Source: an uncultured Pelagibacteraceae bacterium (GTDB taxonomy: Bacteria > Pseudomonadota > Alphaproteobacteria > Pelagibacterales > Pelagibacteraceae). Taken from it: a DNA stretch of 11,020 nt. A program made the translations under genes and the position numbers. Location of the stretch: contig CACIOV010000024.1 in assembly GCA_902588335.1 (NCBI GenBank), positions 1 to 11,020 on the forward strand, given 5' to 3'. Below the pieces are notes generated by a model. The model worked only from the letters and a program-made list of their open reading frames with translations, had not been told where the DNA came from and made no database searches. Positions 1-6,118 of this stretch are shown here, piece by piece. Position 1 is the stretch's first letter, and each line of letters begins with the position of its first letter.

Positions 1-795
1 TTTACCGTAAGACTTATCTCCGAGAATTGAATTTCCTTTAAAACTCATATGAACTCTTATTTGATGCGTTCTTCCTGTTTCTAATTGACATTCTATGTGA
101 CTTATTCTTGGTAAATTTGTATTATGAAAAATTTTTAAAGTTTTGTAATTTGTTATTGCTGTTTTTCCTTTTTCTTTTCTTACTGCCATAAGCTGTCTAT
201 TTTTTATACTTCTTGATATTCTTTCGTTGATTTTTCCATTTTGAGGTCTCAAAGAACCCCAAACTAAAGCTTCGTATACTCTCTTAATAGAATGATTACT
301 AAATTGTTTAGATAGATTAATGTGAGCATTGTCATTTTTTGCAACAACAATTACACCGCTGGTATCTTTATCAATCCTATGAACTATGCCAGGTCTTAAT
401 TTGCCACCTATACTTGAGAGATTATTTCGATATTTGAATAACAAACCATTTACAATTGTTTTTTCATAGTTGCCAGCACCAGGATGAACCACAACTCCAG
501 GAAATTTGTTAATAACAATTATATCTTCATCGTCATATAAAATATCCAAAGGAATTTTATTTGGTTTAATTAGAGTTTCTTTTGGGGGAGGAAAATTAAC
601 TTCTATCTTATCTTTTTCTTTTATTTTTTTTGAAGAATTGCGAATTGTAATGTTATTTAGTTGGACTTGTCCATCGCTTATTAAATTTTGAATTCTAGTT
701 CTGCTAAATGTTTTTAATTGTGATTGCAAAAATTTGTCAATTCTATAACCATGGCAATTAAATGAAACTTCTGTATTAAATATATTTTTTTTCAT
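1..795 (-). CDS. rluD: Ribosomal large subunit pseudouridine synthase, RluD type (partial, C-terminus beyond left edge)
   Basis: Converts specific uridines of 23S rRNA to pseudouridine; RluD modifies the helix 69 loop. The frame is open for 265 codons from the ATG at 795 to the window edge, against about 325 residues for the family, so roughly the last 60 are missing. An S4-like RNA-binding region lies near residues 15-65, with SRTRIQNLI at about 30-38. The catalytic domain follows: a VVHPGAGN segment near 102-109 and the catalytic loop HRIDKDTSG at 139-147, where Asp142 is the expected nucleophile. ETGRTHQIRVHM near 237-248 is also typical of the family. The VHPGAGN segment favours RluD over RluC. 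The gene diverges from the tRNA-Arg gene across 35 bp. No Shine-Dalgarno sequence precedes the start, but a TATAAT box lies 7 nt upstream on the coding strand. The family is certain; the exact target sites are inferred. Confidence 0.93.
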   Translation of the reverse strand, partial: MKKNIFNTEVSFNCHGYRIDKFLQSQLKTFSRTRIQNLISDGQVQLNNITIRNSSKKIKEKDKIEVNFPPPKETLIKPNKIPLDILYDDEDIIVINKFPGVVVHPGAGNYEKTIVNGLLFKYRNNLSSIGGKLRPGIVHRIDKDTSGVIVVAKNDNAHINLSKQFSNHSIKRVYEALVWGSLRPQNGKINERISRSIKNRQLMAVRKEKGKTAITNYKTLKIFHNTNLPRISHIECQLETGRTHQIRVHMSFKGNSILGDKSYGK

Positions 796-802
796 TAATT
801 AT

Positions 803-808
803 ATTATA
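803..808 (-). promoter_or_regulatory. Possible -10 box for rluD
   Basis: On the minus strand this reads TATAAT, ending 7 nt before the rluD ATG at 795, so transcription would begin at or next to the start codon. A weak TTAAAT at 825-830 lies 16 bp upstream as a possible -35. The surrounding DNA is almost pure A+T, so a chance match is quite possible. Confidence 0.3.
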
Positions 809-813
809 TACTG

Positions 814-819
814 TATAAA
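814..819 (+). promoter_or_regulatory. Possible -10 box for tRNA-Arg
   Basis: TATAAA lies 11 nt before the first base of the tRNA, so a transcript would start about 5 nt upstream of the mature 5' end. No good -35 is visible; TTCATT at 791-796 is a poor match and overlaps the rluD start codon. AT-rich context makes this weak evidence. Confidence 0.25.
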
Positions 820-830
820 AGCATATTTAA

Positions 831-907
831 GCGCTCGTAGCTCAATTGGATAGAGCGTCTGGCTTCGGACCAGAAGGTTGAGGGTTCAACTCCTTCCGGG
901 CGCACCA
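831..907 (+). tRNA. tRNA-Arg (anticodon UCG)
   Basis: A complete cloverleaf of 77 nt can be folded by eye. The acceptor stem GCGCTCG pairs with CGGGCGC, including one G-U pair. The D arm is GCTC/GAGC, the anticodon stem TCTGG/CCAGA, and the T stem GAGGG/CCTTC around the loop TTCAACT. The anticodon loop CTTCGGA (863-869) gives anticodon TCG at 865-867, which reads CGA and possibly other CGN codons. The variable loop is 5 nt. The terminal CCA is encoded at 905-907 after discriminator A904. The gene converges on the glycosyltransferase gene, whose stop codon is only 7 nt beyond, and no terminator fits between them. Confidence 0.97.
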
Positions 908-914
908 ATTAATA

Positions 915-1733
915 CTATTGAATAATCCAATTACTATATTTACTTAAATTTTCTAATATATATTTTGGAAATGTATCATCTAAATCAATTTTTTTATATT
1001 TAATATTTCTTTCAAAAACGTCTACTCTATTTTTTATTCTCTCAGCTATTTTTTTTTCATCTGTCAGCTCAGGCAAATTGTATTCTTGATGCGAATAACC
1101 CTTAATTTTTTCAGCAATTCTTTTAGGCTCTTTTAAAAAGCTAAAATGCCACCCCCCATCATAAATTAATTGTGGTTGGCGTGGTTTATAAAATTTCCAA
1201 AAAGCAGGTTTTGAAGTTTTAATATTTCTTAACCACTGTGGCGATTTAAGACATTTTTTTTGAATGATTTTTGTTCCCATCCAGTTTTTGTCAGAAACAT
1301 TTAACAAATTTATTTTTTGCTGAAAGTTTTTTTGTATAAAGCATGCATATTTGTTTTTAATATTAAATTGATTAATTTTGTTTGGGTCTGGTATTTCATC
1401 AATATCAGAAATCATTATTAAATCCTCTTCGCTACAATTCTTATAACCTTTAGATAGTGCATTTCTTTGATGTTGATCTCTTAAATGATTGACTGGCCAA
1501 TTTTTTTTATAATATTTAAGGTTCATTGGCATATCATCAACAATAATATAAGTGATTTTGTCTTTAAATTTAGGAAAATTATTAATTTTAAAATTTAATT
1601 TTTTGTCTTTCCCACTATGGTCTTTTGTAGCTTCGGCAACAACAAACTGGTCTACGTGATCTTTAAGTATATTAAAACGCAAATCTAAAATTAGATCTTC
1701 ATCAAAATACATGCAACAGTCGTATAACTTCAT
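915..1733 (-). CDS. Glycosyltransferase family 17 (N-acetylglucosaminyltransferase-like)
   Basis: The 272-residue product matches my knowledge of glycosyltransferase family 17, whose best-known member is the eukaryotic beta-1,4-mannosyl-glycoprotein beta-1,4-GlcNAc transferase; bacterial members are presumed to act on surface glycans. The opening MKLYDCCMYFDEDLILDLR and the EAT.DHSGK segment (residues 34-42) are typical. The nucleotide-sugar and metal site is expected at ISDIDEIPDP (108-117), with the acidic DID at 110-112. GGWHFSF (193-199) is a second hallmark. No signal peptide or membrane segment is visible, so it should be cytoplasmic. It is the last gene of the minus-strand run, 6 nt after the permease stop; GGGAG about 11 nt before the ATG is one of the few Shine-Dalgarno-like sites in the window. 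Donor and acceptor cannot be inferred. Confidence 0.85.
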   Translation of the reverse strand: MKLYDCCMYFDEDLILDLRFNILKDHVDQFVVAEATKDHSGKDKKLNFKINNFPKFKDKITYIIVDDMPMNLKYYKKNWPVNHLRDQHQRNALSKGYKNCSEEDLIMISDIDEIPDPNKINQFNIKNKYACFIQKNFQQKINLLNVSDKNWMGTKIIQKKCLKSPQWLRNIKTSKPAFWKFYKPRQPQLIYDGGWHFSFLKEPKRIAEKIKGYSHQEYNLPELTDEKKIAERIKNRVDVFERNIKYKKIDLDDTFPKYILENLSKYSNWIIQ

Positions 1734-1739
1734 TAAAAA

Positions 1740-2300
1740 TTATTCTCCCATATTAACTAATGTGCCTTTTTTTCTTGCTCCATAAAAAGCTAAATAGAAA
1801 ATAGCAACGGCGCCAGCAAAATAAAATAAATTTAGTGCTAATGCGGTCATGATATTGTTATAATTTACTACATTATTTACTAAAATAGATCTTGCTTCCT
1901 CAAATAAATAAACTAATGGCAAAACTTTAGCTAATATTTGTAACCAATCCGGTAAAATTGATAGCGGATAATAAACACAACCTAATGGAGCTAAAATAAA
2001 AAGAGATGACCATGCTACATTTTCAAAAGCGGGACCAAATCTTAAAAGTCCGGAAGTTACGAGCAAACCTAATGTTGTTCCAAAAAGATACAAACTTAAA
2101 AAAAGCAAAAACAGAGGAGGACCCATTTGCAATAAAGAAACTCCAAATAATGGATTCATTAAAATTATTGCAGGAATTATCCCAATCAAAGTTCTAAGTA
2201 AAGCGGTAGATGTTAGTGCAGTTATAATCTCACTTACTTTTAATGGAGCAACAAATAAGTTAGTAAAATTTCTACTCCAAATTTCTTCTAAAAATAACAT
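1740..2300 (-). CDS. ABC-2 type transporter permease, N-terminally truncated
   Basis: Membrane subunit of an ABC-2 exporter, here lacking its N-terminus. The 186 residues begin directly at FLEEIWSRNFTNLFVAPLK, which in full-length relatives (about 260 residues from memory) lies roughly 75-80 residues into the protein, after the first membrane segments. Hydrophobic stretches follow near residues 25-50, 55-85, 95-120 and 155-175. The motif VYYPLSILPDWLQ (110-122) and the terminal GTLVNMGE are typical, so the C-terminal part looks intact. The ATG lies inside the last codons of the ATPase gene in another frame. The permease frame stays open upstream only to a stop near 2360 and shows no transporter sequence there, so no better start exists. 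It probably lacks at least two membrane helices and is likely non-functional. Confidence 0.8.
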   Translation of the reverse strand: MLFLEEIWSRNFTNLFVAPLKVSEIITALTSTALLRTLIGIIPAIILMNPLFGVSLLQMGPPLFLLFLSLYLFGTTLGLLVTSGLLRFGPAFENVAWSSLFILAPLGCVYYPLSILPDWLQILAKVLPLVYLFEEARSILVNNVVNYNNIMTALALNLFYFAGAVAIFYLAFYGARKKGTLVNMGE

Positions 2301-2872
2301 GTTGAAGCTAACAAGATAGTTGTGCCTTTTTTTGATGCAAAATTTTCTATGTAAGTTCTAATATAATCTCCTACATCTGGATCAAGACTCGCTGTGGGTT
2401 CATCTAAGAGAAGTATTTCTGGTTCATTAATTAATGCTTTAGCCAAGGAAACTCTGTTTTTTTGCCCAGAAGAAAGTTCACCAGTTTTTCTTTTTTTAAA
2501 CTCCAACAAATTTAAGTCTTCCATTAAATTTAAAATTTTTTTTTCTAAATTATTTACACCATACATTCTTCCATAAACTTTAAGATTTTCTTCAACGGTA
2601 AGTTTTTTTGGAAGCTCAACATATGGAGAAATAAAATTTACTTTTTCCAATATTTTTGTTCTATTGTTTTCTTTCTCGATATTTTTACCATCAATAAAAA
2701 CAGTACCAGAGCTGGGTTTAATTAAACCTAACAACATTCCTATTGTTGTTGTTTTGCCACAGCCATTTGGACCAAGAAGTCCAACTATTGTATTTTTTTT
2801 AATTTTAAAACTTATATTTTTGACAGCCAGAGTATTTTTGTATTTTTTGCTTAAATCATTAATTTCTATCAT
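2288..2872 (-). CDS. ABC transporter ATP-binding protein, C-terminally truncated
   Basis: Nucleotide-binding subunit intended to power the adjacent ABC-2 permease. Visible motifs are Walker A GPNGCGKT (34-41), the Q-loop region with SPYVELP instead of a Gln (82-88, as I recall for this subfamily), signature LSSGQKNR (133-140), Walker B ILLLDEP (153-159) and D-loop SLDPD (162-166). The protein then reads TTILLAS and ends four residues later in TCYF. The conserved switch histidine, normally in a following SHNM-like motif, and the remaining roughly 50 residues are absent; relatives run to about 240 residues and this one has 194. The start lies 3 nt after the stop of the Sua5-type gene, suggesting co-transcription. 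Without the H-loop, ATP hydrolysis should fail, so I regard it as a recent remnant or an assembly artefact. Confidence 0.85.
   Translation of the reverse strand: MIEINDLSKKYKNTLAVKNISFKIKKNTIVGLLGPNGCGKTTTIGMLLGLIKPSSGTVFIDGKNIEKENNRTKILEKVNFISPYVELPKKLTVEENLKVYGRMYGVNNLEKKILNLMEDLNLLEFKKRKTGELSSGQKNRVSLAKALINEPEILLLDEPTASLDPDVGDYIRTYIENFASKKGTTILLASTCYF
2292..2305 (-). other. Apparent deletion junction between ATPase and permease genes
   Basis: ATPase-like sequence is recognisable down to the Ala-Ser codons ending at 2303, and permease-like sequence begins at the Phe codon 2292-2294. Only about three codons lie between. The ATPase frame ends at TAG 2288-2290 and the permease ATG is at 2298-2300 in a different frame, so the two pieces are joined out of frame. 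Judging from usual family lengths, about 0.35-0.4 kb is missing: the ATPase tail plus the permease head. This is an inference from protein families, not from an alignment. Confidence 0.65.
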
Positions 2873-2875
2873 TTT

Positions 2876-3832
2876 TTATCTATTTGATGCTTTTCTTAGC
2901 CTATCATTAATTGCAAGTCCTATTCCAAAATTGGGTATTTTACAAACGGCAATTGATTTGTAATTCTTTTTTCTTATATTTCTCATTATTTTATATAAAT
3001 TATTTGCTGCCTCTTTTAAATTATTATTTTTGCTTAAATTAAAATTATTTTTTCTACCTGTAAATTTTTTTCCAAATGTGATAAATGCGCCATCTTTTTT
3101 TGGGCGTATTCTATTCATCAAAACTGGGATTCCGGGATAGTAATGTAATTTTAGTTGTCCTGGACTTTTAATAACTTTTATTTTTTTTTTTATAATAATT
3201 TTTTTTTTTAAAATTTTATAAATATCTCTGGCAGTTATACTACCTTGTCTTAAAATACTTGGTTTACTAGTTAAATCAATTATTGTTGATTCTAAACCTA
3301 TTTTACACCGACCTCCATCGAGTATAAATTTAATCTTACTTCCGAACTCATCAACTACATCTTTCGCACAAGTTGGGCTTAGTTTAGAAGAAATGTTAGC
3401 GCTTGGAGCAGCAAGGGGCACATTTAATATTTTAAGTAAATTTCTTGCAACTTTATGCTTGGGAATTCTAACAGCAATAGTTTTTTTACCAGCGCTGGCT
3501 ATTTTAGAAATTTTTGATTTTGGATTTTTGTTAAGTATAAAAGTAATTGGCCCAGGGCATAAAGTTCTATGGAGTTTTAAAAAAGAATCATTACAAATAG
3601 CGTTTTTTTTTAAATCTTTTAGATTTTTGAAATGAATAATAAGTGGATTAAATGATGGCCTTTTTTTTAACTTGAAAATTTTTTTTACAGATTTATTAGA
3701 GTAAGCATTTGCTGCCAATCCATAAACAGTTTCAGTTGGTAGCCCAATTACATTATTGCTTTCTATGTTTTTTTTTGCTTTTTTTAAGTTAATAGAATTT
3801 GGTCTGTATATATTTAAATAGATATTTTTCAT
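2876..3832 (-). CDS. L-threonylcarbamoyladenylate synthase, Sua5/YrdC/YwlC family
   Basis: Makes threonylcarbamoyl-AMP from threonine, bicarbonate and ATP, the first step of t6A formation at position 37 of ANN-decoding tRNAs; cytoplasmic. The 318 residues hold the YrdC domain: LPTETVYGLA (31-40), KKRPSFNPL (56-64), the AVRIPKH strand (120-126), APSANIS (142-148), GLESTIID (179-186) and ILRQGSIT (193-200). A lysine-rich linker leads to SPGQLKLHYYP (223-233), and the rest (about 236-318) is a shortish Sua5 C-terminal domain. That makes it the long, two-domain Sua5 type, not the short TsaC type. The linker is encoded by two 11-base homopolymer runs (3181-3191 and 3199-3209). It heads the minus-strand run, diverges from xseB across 25 bp, and is followed 3 nt later by the ABC ATPase gene. 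Confidence 0.93.
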   Translation of the reverse strand: MKNIYLNIYRPNSINLKKAKKNIESNNVIGLPTETVYGLAANAYSNKSVKKIFKLKKRPSFNPLIIHFKNLKDLKKNAICNDSFLKLHRTLCPGPITFILNKNPKSKISKIASAGKKTIAVRIPKHKVARNLLKILNVPLAAPSANISSKLSPTCAKDVVDEFGSKIKFILDGGRCKIGLESTIIDLTSKPSILRQGSITARDIYKILKKKIIIKKKIKVIKSPGQLKLHYYPGIPVLMNRIRPKKDGAFITFGKKFTGRKNNFNLSKNNNLKEAANNLYKIMRNIRKKNYKSIAVCKIPNFGIGLAINDRLRKASNR

Positions 3833-3841
3833 AATTCAATT

Positions 3842-3847
3842 AGTATA
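3842..3847 (-). promoter_or_regulatory. Possible -10 box for the Sua5-type gene
   Basis: Minus-strand TATACT ends 9 nt before the ATG at 3832, so a transcript would start within a few bases of the start codon. The spacer to divergent xseB is only 25 bp, so any -35 would lie inside xseB codons; none is convincing. Confidence 0.25.
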
Positions 3848-3857
3848 TGGCTATAAT

Positions 3858-4097
3858 ATGAAATCAAAAAAAATTCCAGCTGATATAAAATCAAAGTCAA
3901 TAAAAGAGGCACAAAACGAGATTAAAGAGATCATCGCAAACCTAGAAAGCTCCGAATCAAACCTTGAGGAATCGATGGATAAATATAACAGAATGATGGA
4001 GCTAAATTATCATATACAAGATCAATTTAAGAAAAAATTAAAAGAAATTAGAGTTTCTAAATTTGACGATAGTAAAAAATCTCAAATTAAAGATTAA
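3858..4097 (+). CDS. xseB: Exodeoxyribonuclease VII small subunit
   Basis: Small helical subunit that, in several copies, associates with XseA to form the nuclease degrading single-stranded DNA. The 79 residues match the usual length of about 80. After about 14 basic residues comes the family core IKEAQNEIKEIIANLESS (15-32), then LEESMDKYNRMMEL (36-49) and a C-terminal helix ending in KLKEIRV. The ATG at 3858 leaves only the expected short N-terminal extension; the other ATG at 3847 is out of frame. No Shine-Dalgarno sequence is present. It precedes ispA by 9 nt in the same direction, the common xseB-ispA arrangement of proteobacteria, so the pair is probably co-transcribed. xseA is not in the window. 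Confidence 0.92.
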   Translation: MKSKKIPADIKSKSIKEAQNEIKEIIANLESSESNLEESMDKYNRMMELNYHIQDQFKKKLKEIRVSKFDDSKKSQIKD

Positions 4098-4106
4098 TAA
4101 TATTTT

Positions 4107-4991
4107 ATGCAAAAATTTTCAAAAAAACTGAGTGTTATTGCACATGATACAAATGTTTATTTAAAAAAATTTTTTTTAAAAAAAAACAGATATTCATATT
4201 TAGTTAAACCTATGAAATATAGTGTTTTTTCAGGTGGAAAAAGATTTAGATCAGCCATCATTGTTAATACAGGTAAAATTTTTGGTATAGATTATAAAAA
4301 ATTAATTATTATTGGTGCAGCAATTGAATGTGTGCATTCCTATTCCTTGATACATGATGATTTGCCAGCAATGGATAATGACAATTTAAGAAGAGGTATA
4401 CCTACTACGCATAAAAAATTTAATGAATTTACAGCAATCTTAGCCGGTAATTCTTTACTTACATTAGCATTTGAAATTTTGTCCAGTAAAAATCTGAAAC
4501 TTTCTCCGAAAATAAAAAATGAATTAATAACAACACTAGCAATTTATTCAGGTTTTTCTGGTCTTGCTGGAGGTCAATATTTTGATCTTACCTTCGAAAA
4601 CAAAAAAATCTCAAAAAAAAAAATTATTGATATACAAAATAATAAAACTGGAAAATTATTTGCATTTTGTTGCGAATGTGTAGGAATTATTAAACAACAC
4701 AACCTTAGAAAAAGAAAAATATTAAAAAAAATAGGTTCAGATATTGGTTTATTATTTCAAATCTCGGATGATTTAATTGATTTCAAAGGAAATAGTAAAA
4801 TTACCGGTAAACCCACAAAAAGAGATAAAAAAAAAGGTAAACCTACACTAGTTAACCTACTCGGTTATAAAAAGACTTTGGTTTTTGCAAATAAATTAAA
4901 AAATAAAACAAATGAAAAAATTAAAAAATACGGTGTTAAATCTCAAGATTTGTTACAATCTATAGATTTTATATTAGCTAGAAAATTTTAA
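4107..4991 (+). CDS. ispA: Short-chain polyprenyl (farnesyl) diphosphate synthase
   Basis: Trans-prenyltransferase that extends dimethylallyl diphosphate with isopentenyl diphosphate to geranyl and then farnesyl diphosphate, in the cytoplasm. The first Asp-rich motif is DDLPAMD (84-90), with the two-residue insertion of bacterial farnesyl diphosphate synthases and Tyr79 at position -5 before it, which limits chain length. The second motif is DDLID (221-225), within FQISDDLIDFKGN. SGGKRFR (42-48), LRRG (94-97) and GLAGGQYFD (152-160) also fit. The 294 residues are close to the E. coli length of 299. The gene contains an A7T8A9 block (4163-4186) and an 11-base A run (4613-4623), yet the frame is intact. 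The dxs gene that often follows in proteobacteria is absent; aroC converges 10 nt downstream. Confidence 0.95.
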   Translation: MQKFSKKLSVIAHDTNVYLKKFFLKKNRYSYLVKPMKYSVFSGGKRFRSAIIVNTGKIFGIDYKKLIIIGAAIECVHSYSLIHDDLPAMDNDNLRRGIPTTHKKFNEFTAILAGNSLLTLAFEILSSKNLKLSPKIKNELITTLAIYSGFSGLAGGQYFDLTFENKKISKKKIIDIQNNKTGKLFAFCCECVGIIKQHNLRKRKILKKIGSDIGLLFQISDDLIDFKGNSKITGKPTKRDKKKGKPTLVNLLGYKKTLVFANKLKNKTNEKIKKYGVKSQDLLQSIDFILARKF

Positions 4992-5001
4992 TTAAATCTT
5001 A

Positions 5002-6084
5002 TTAACCACATTGCGCGCGGTTTAGTAGATAATGATCTAACAGTACACAAGACATCATAGCTTCACCAATAGGAACAGCTCTAATTCCTACGCAAGGATC
5101 ATGTCTACCCTTTACGGAGATTTTTGTATTTTTTCCTTTTTTATTAATTGTGTCTCTAATTTTCAAAATAGAGGAGGTGGGTTTTACTGCAAAAGATGCA
5201 ATAATTTCTTGACCAGAAGATATGCCACCTAATATTCCTCCAGCATTATTAGATTTAAATTTTGCTTTACCTTTAATACCTCTAATTTCATCAGAATTTT
5301 CTTCTCCACTTAAAAAAGCTGCACTCATACCAGCTCCAATATTTACACCTTTAACAGCATTAATGCTCATGAGTGCGCTAGCTAGATCCGAATCTAGTTT
5401 TGAATAAATAGGAGCTCCCAGACCAGCTGGTACTCCGGAAGCTCTTAATTCAATTATCGCTCCGCATGAAGAACCTGCTTTTCTTACAGCAAGAAGATAT
5501 TTTTCCCAAAGTTTAATTGATTTTTTATCAGGACAAAAAAATGGATTTTTTCTTATTTCTTTTTCATTCCAATTATTTTTATTACAACCGAGAAGACCTA
5601 ATTGAACAACCCCTCCAACTATCTTAAATTTTTTGCCTATAAGTTTATTTAAGGTAACTTTCGCTATTGCTCCTGCTGCTACACGTGCTGCAGTTTCTCT
5701 GGCGGATTGTCTTCCTCCGCCGCGATAGTCTCTTGTTCCATATTTTAAAAGATAAGTATAATCGGCATGACCTGGTCTAAATTTATTTTTAATAGTTTCA
5801 TAATCTCTTGATCTTGCGTCTTTATTATAAATAATCATAGAAATGGGAGTACCTGTTGTTTTTCCTTTAAAGACTCCAGATAAAATTTCCACTTTATCAA
5901 ATTCTTTTCTTTGTGATGTAAATTTTGACCTTCCTGGGCGTCTCCTATCCATATCAATTTGTATATTTTTTTCAGATAAAGCAATATTAGGAGGGCAACC
6001 GTCAACCACACATCCTATAGCAGGACCATGAGATTCTCCCCAAGTAGTAAAACGAAATATCTTTCCAAAAGTGTTAAATGACAT
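5002..6084 (-). CDS. aroC: Chorismate synthase
   Basis: Catalyses the last step of the shikimate pathway, the 1,4-elimination of phosphate from EPSP to give chorismate, using reduced FMN as catalyst. All signatures are visible in the 360 residues: TTWGESHG (13-20), the RRRPG segment (47-51), RPGHADYTY (103-111) with His106 matching the catalytic histidine of the family, RGGGRQSARE (121-130), and the C-terminal GRHDPCVGIRAVP (326-338). The length is normal, and the ATG at 6084 is immediately followed by the conserved FNTFGKIFR. It diverges from pdxH across 34 bp and converges with ispA across 10 bp, so it is apparently a single-gene transcript. A minus-strand TATAAT sits 3 nt before the start codon. 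Confidence 0.98.
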   Translation of the reverse strand: MSFNTFGKIFRFTTWGESHGPAIGCVVDGCPPNIALSEKNIQIDMDRRRPGRSKFTSQRKEFDKVEILSGVFKGKTTGTPISMIIYNKDARSRDYETIKNKFRPGHADYTYLLKYGTRDYRGGGRQSARETAARVAAGAIAKVTLNKLIGKKFKIVGGVVQLGLLGCNKNNWNEKEIRKNPFFCPDKKSIKLWEKYLLAVRKAGSSCGAIIELRASGVPAGLGAPIYSKLDSDLASALMSINAVKGVNIGAGMSAAFLSGEENSDEIRGIKGKAKFKSNNAGGILGGISSGQEIIASFAVKPTSSILKIRDTINKKGKNTKISVKGRHDPCVGIRAVPIGEAMMSCVLLDHYLLNRAQCG

Positions 6085-6087
6085 TAG

Positions 6088-6095
6088 ATTATACT
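6088..6095. promoter_or_regulatory. Possible overlapping divergent -10 boxes for aroC and pdxH
   Basis: The octamer ATTATACT contains TATAAT on the minus strand (6088-6093, facing aroC) and TATACT on the plus strand (6090-6095, facing pdxH). For pdxH this implies a leader of about 17 nt before ATG 6119. For aroC it implies a start at or next to the ATG at 6084. No clear -35 is seen on either side. Confidence 0.3.
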
Positions 6096-6118
6096 ATATA
6101 GAATATTTTGACTATTTT

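Noticed and set aside
2288..2872. Reading the short ATPase and permease as an in-frame fusion or programmed frameshift product
   Set aside because: The frames differ, no slippery heptamer with a following structure was seen at 2288-2310, and a fusion would still lack the H-loop and the permease N-terminal helices.
2664..2963. A 99-codon open frame on the plus strand, opposite the start of the ABC ATPase gene and the end of the Sua5-type gene
   Set aside because: It spans two well-supported genes on the other strand; its composition is that of antisense to AT-rich coding DNA and it shows no recognisable motif.
3393..3635. An 80-codon plus-strand open frame inside the Sua5-type gene
   Set aside because: Antisense shadow of a conserved YrdC domain; no family resemblance and no start signal.
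3852..3857. Perfect TATAAT directly before the xseB ATG
   Set aside because: A promoter there would start transcription inside the gene; with AT-rich DNA and no -35 it is better read as chance.
5222..6031. Two roughly 60-codon plus-strand frames (5222-5407, 5843-6031) inside aroC, and similar ones at 506-691, 2006-2197, 2394-2576 and 8327-8557
   Set aside because: Each lies wholly within a recognised gene on the opposite strand and has no motif, context or ribosome binding site of its own.
6071..6118. GTG-initiated extension of pdxH by 16 codons
   Set aside because: The extra residues do not resemble the family, and the start would overlap the aroC start codon; ATG 6119 gives a normal-length protein.
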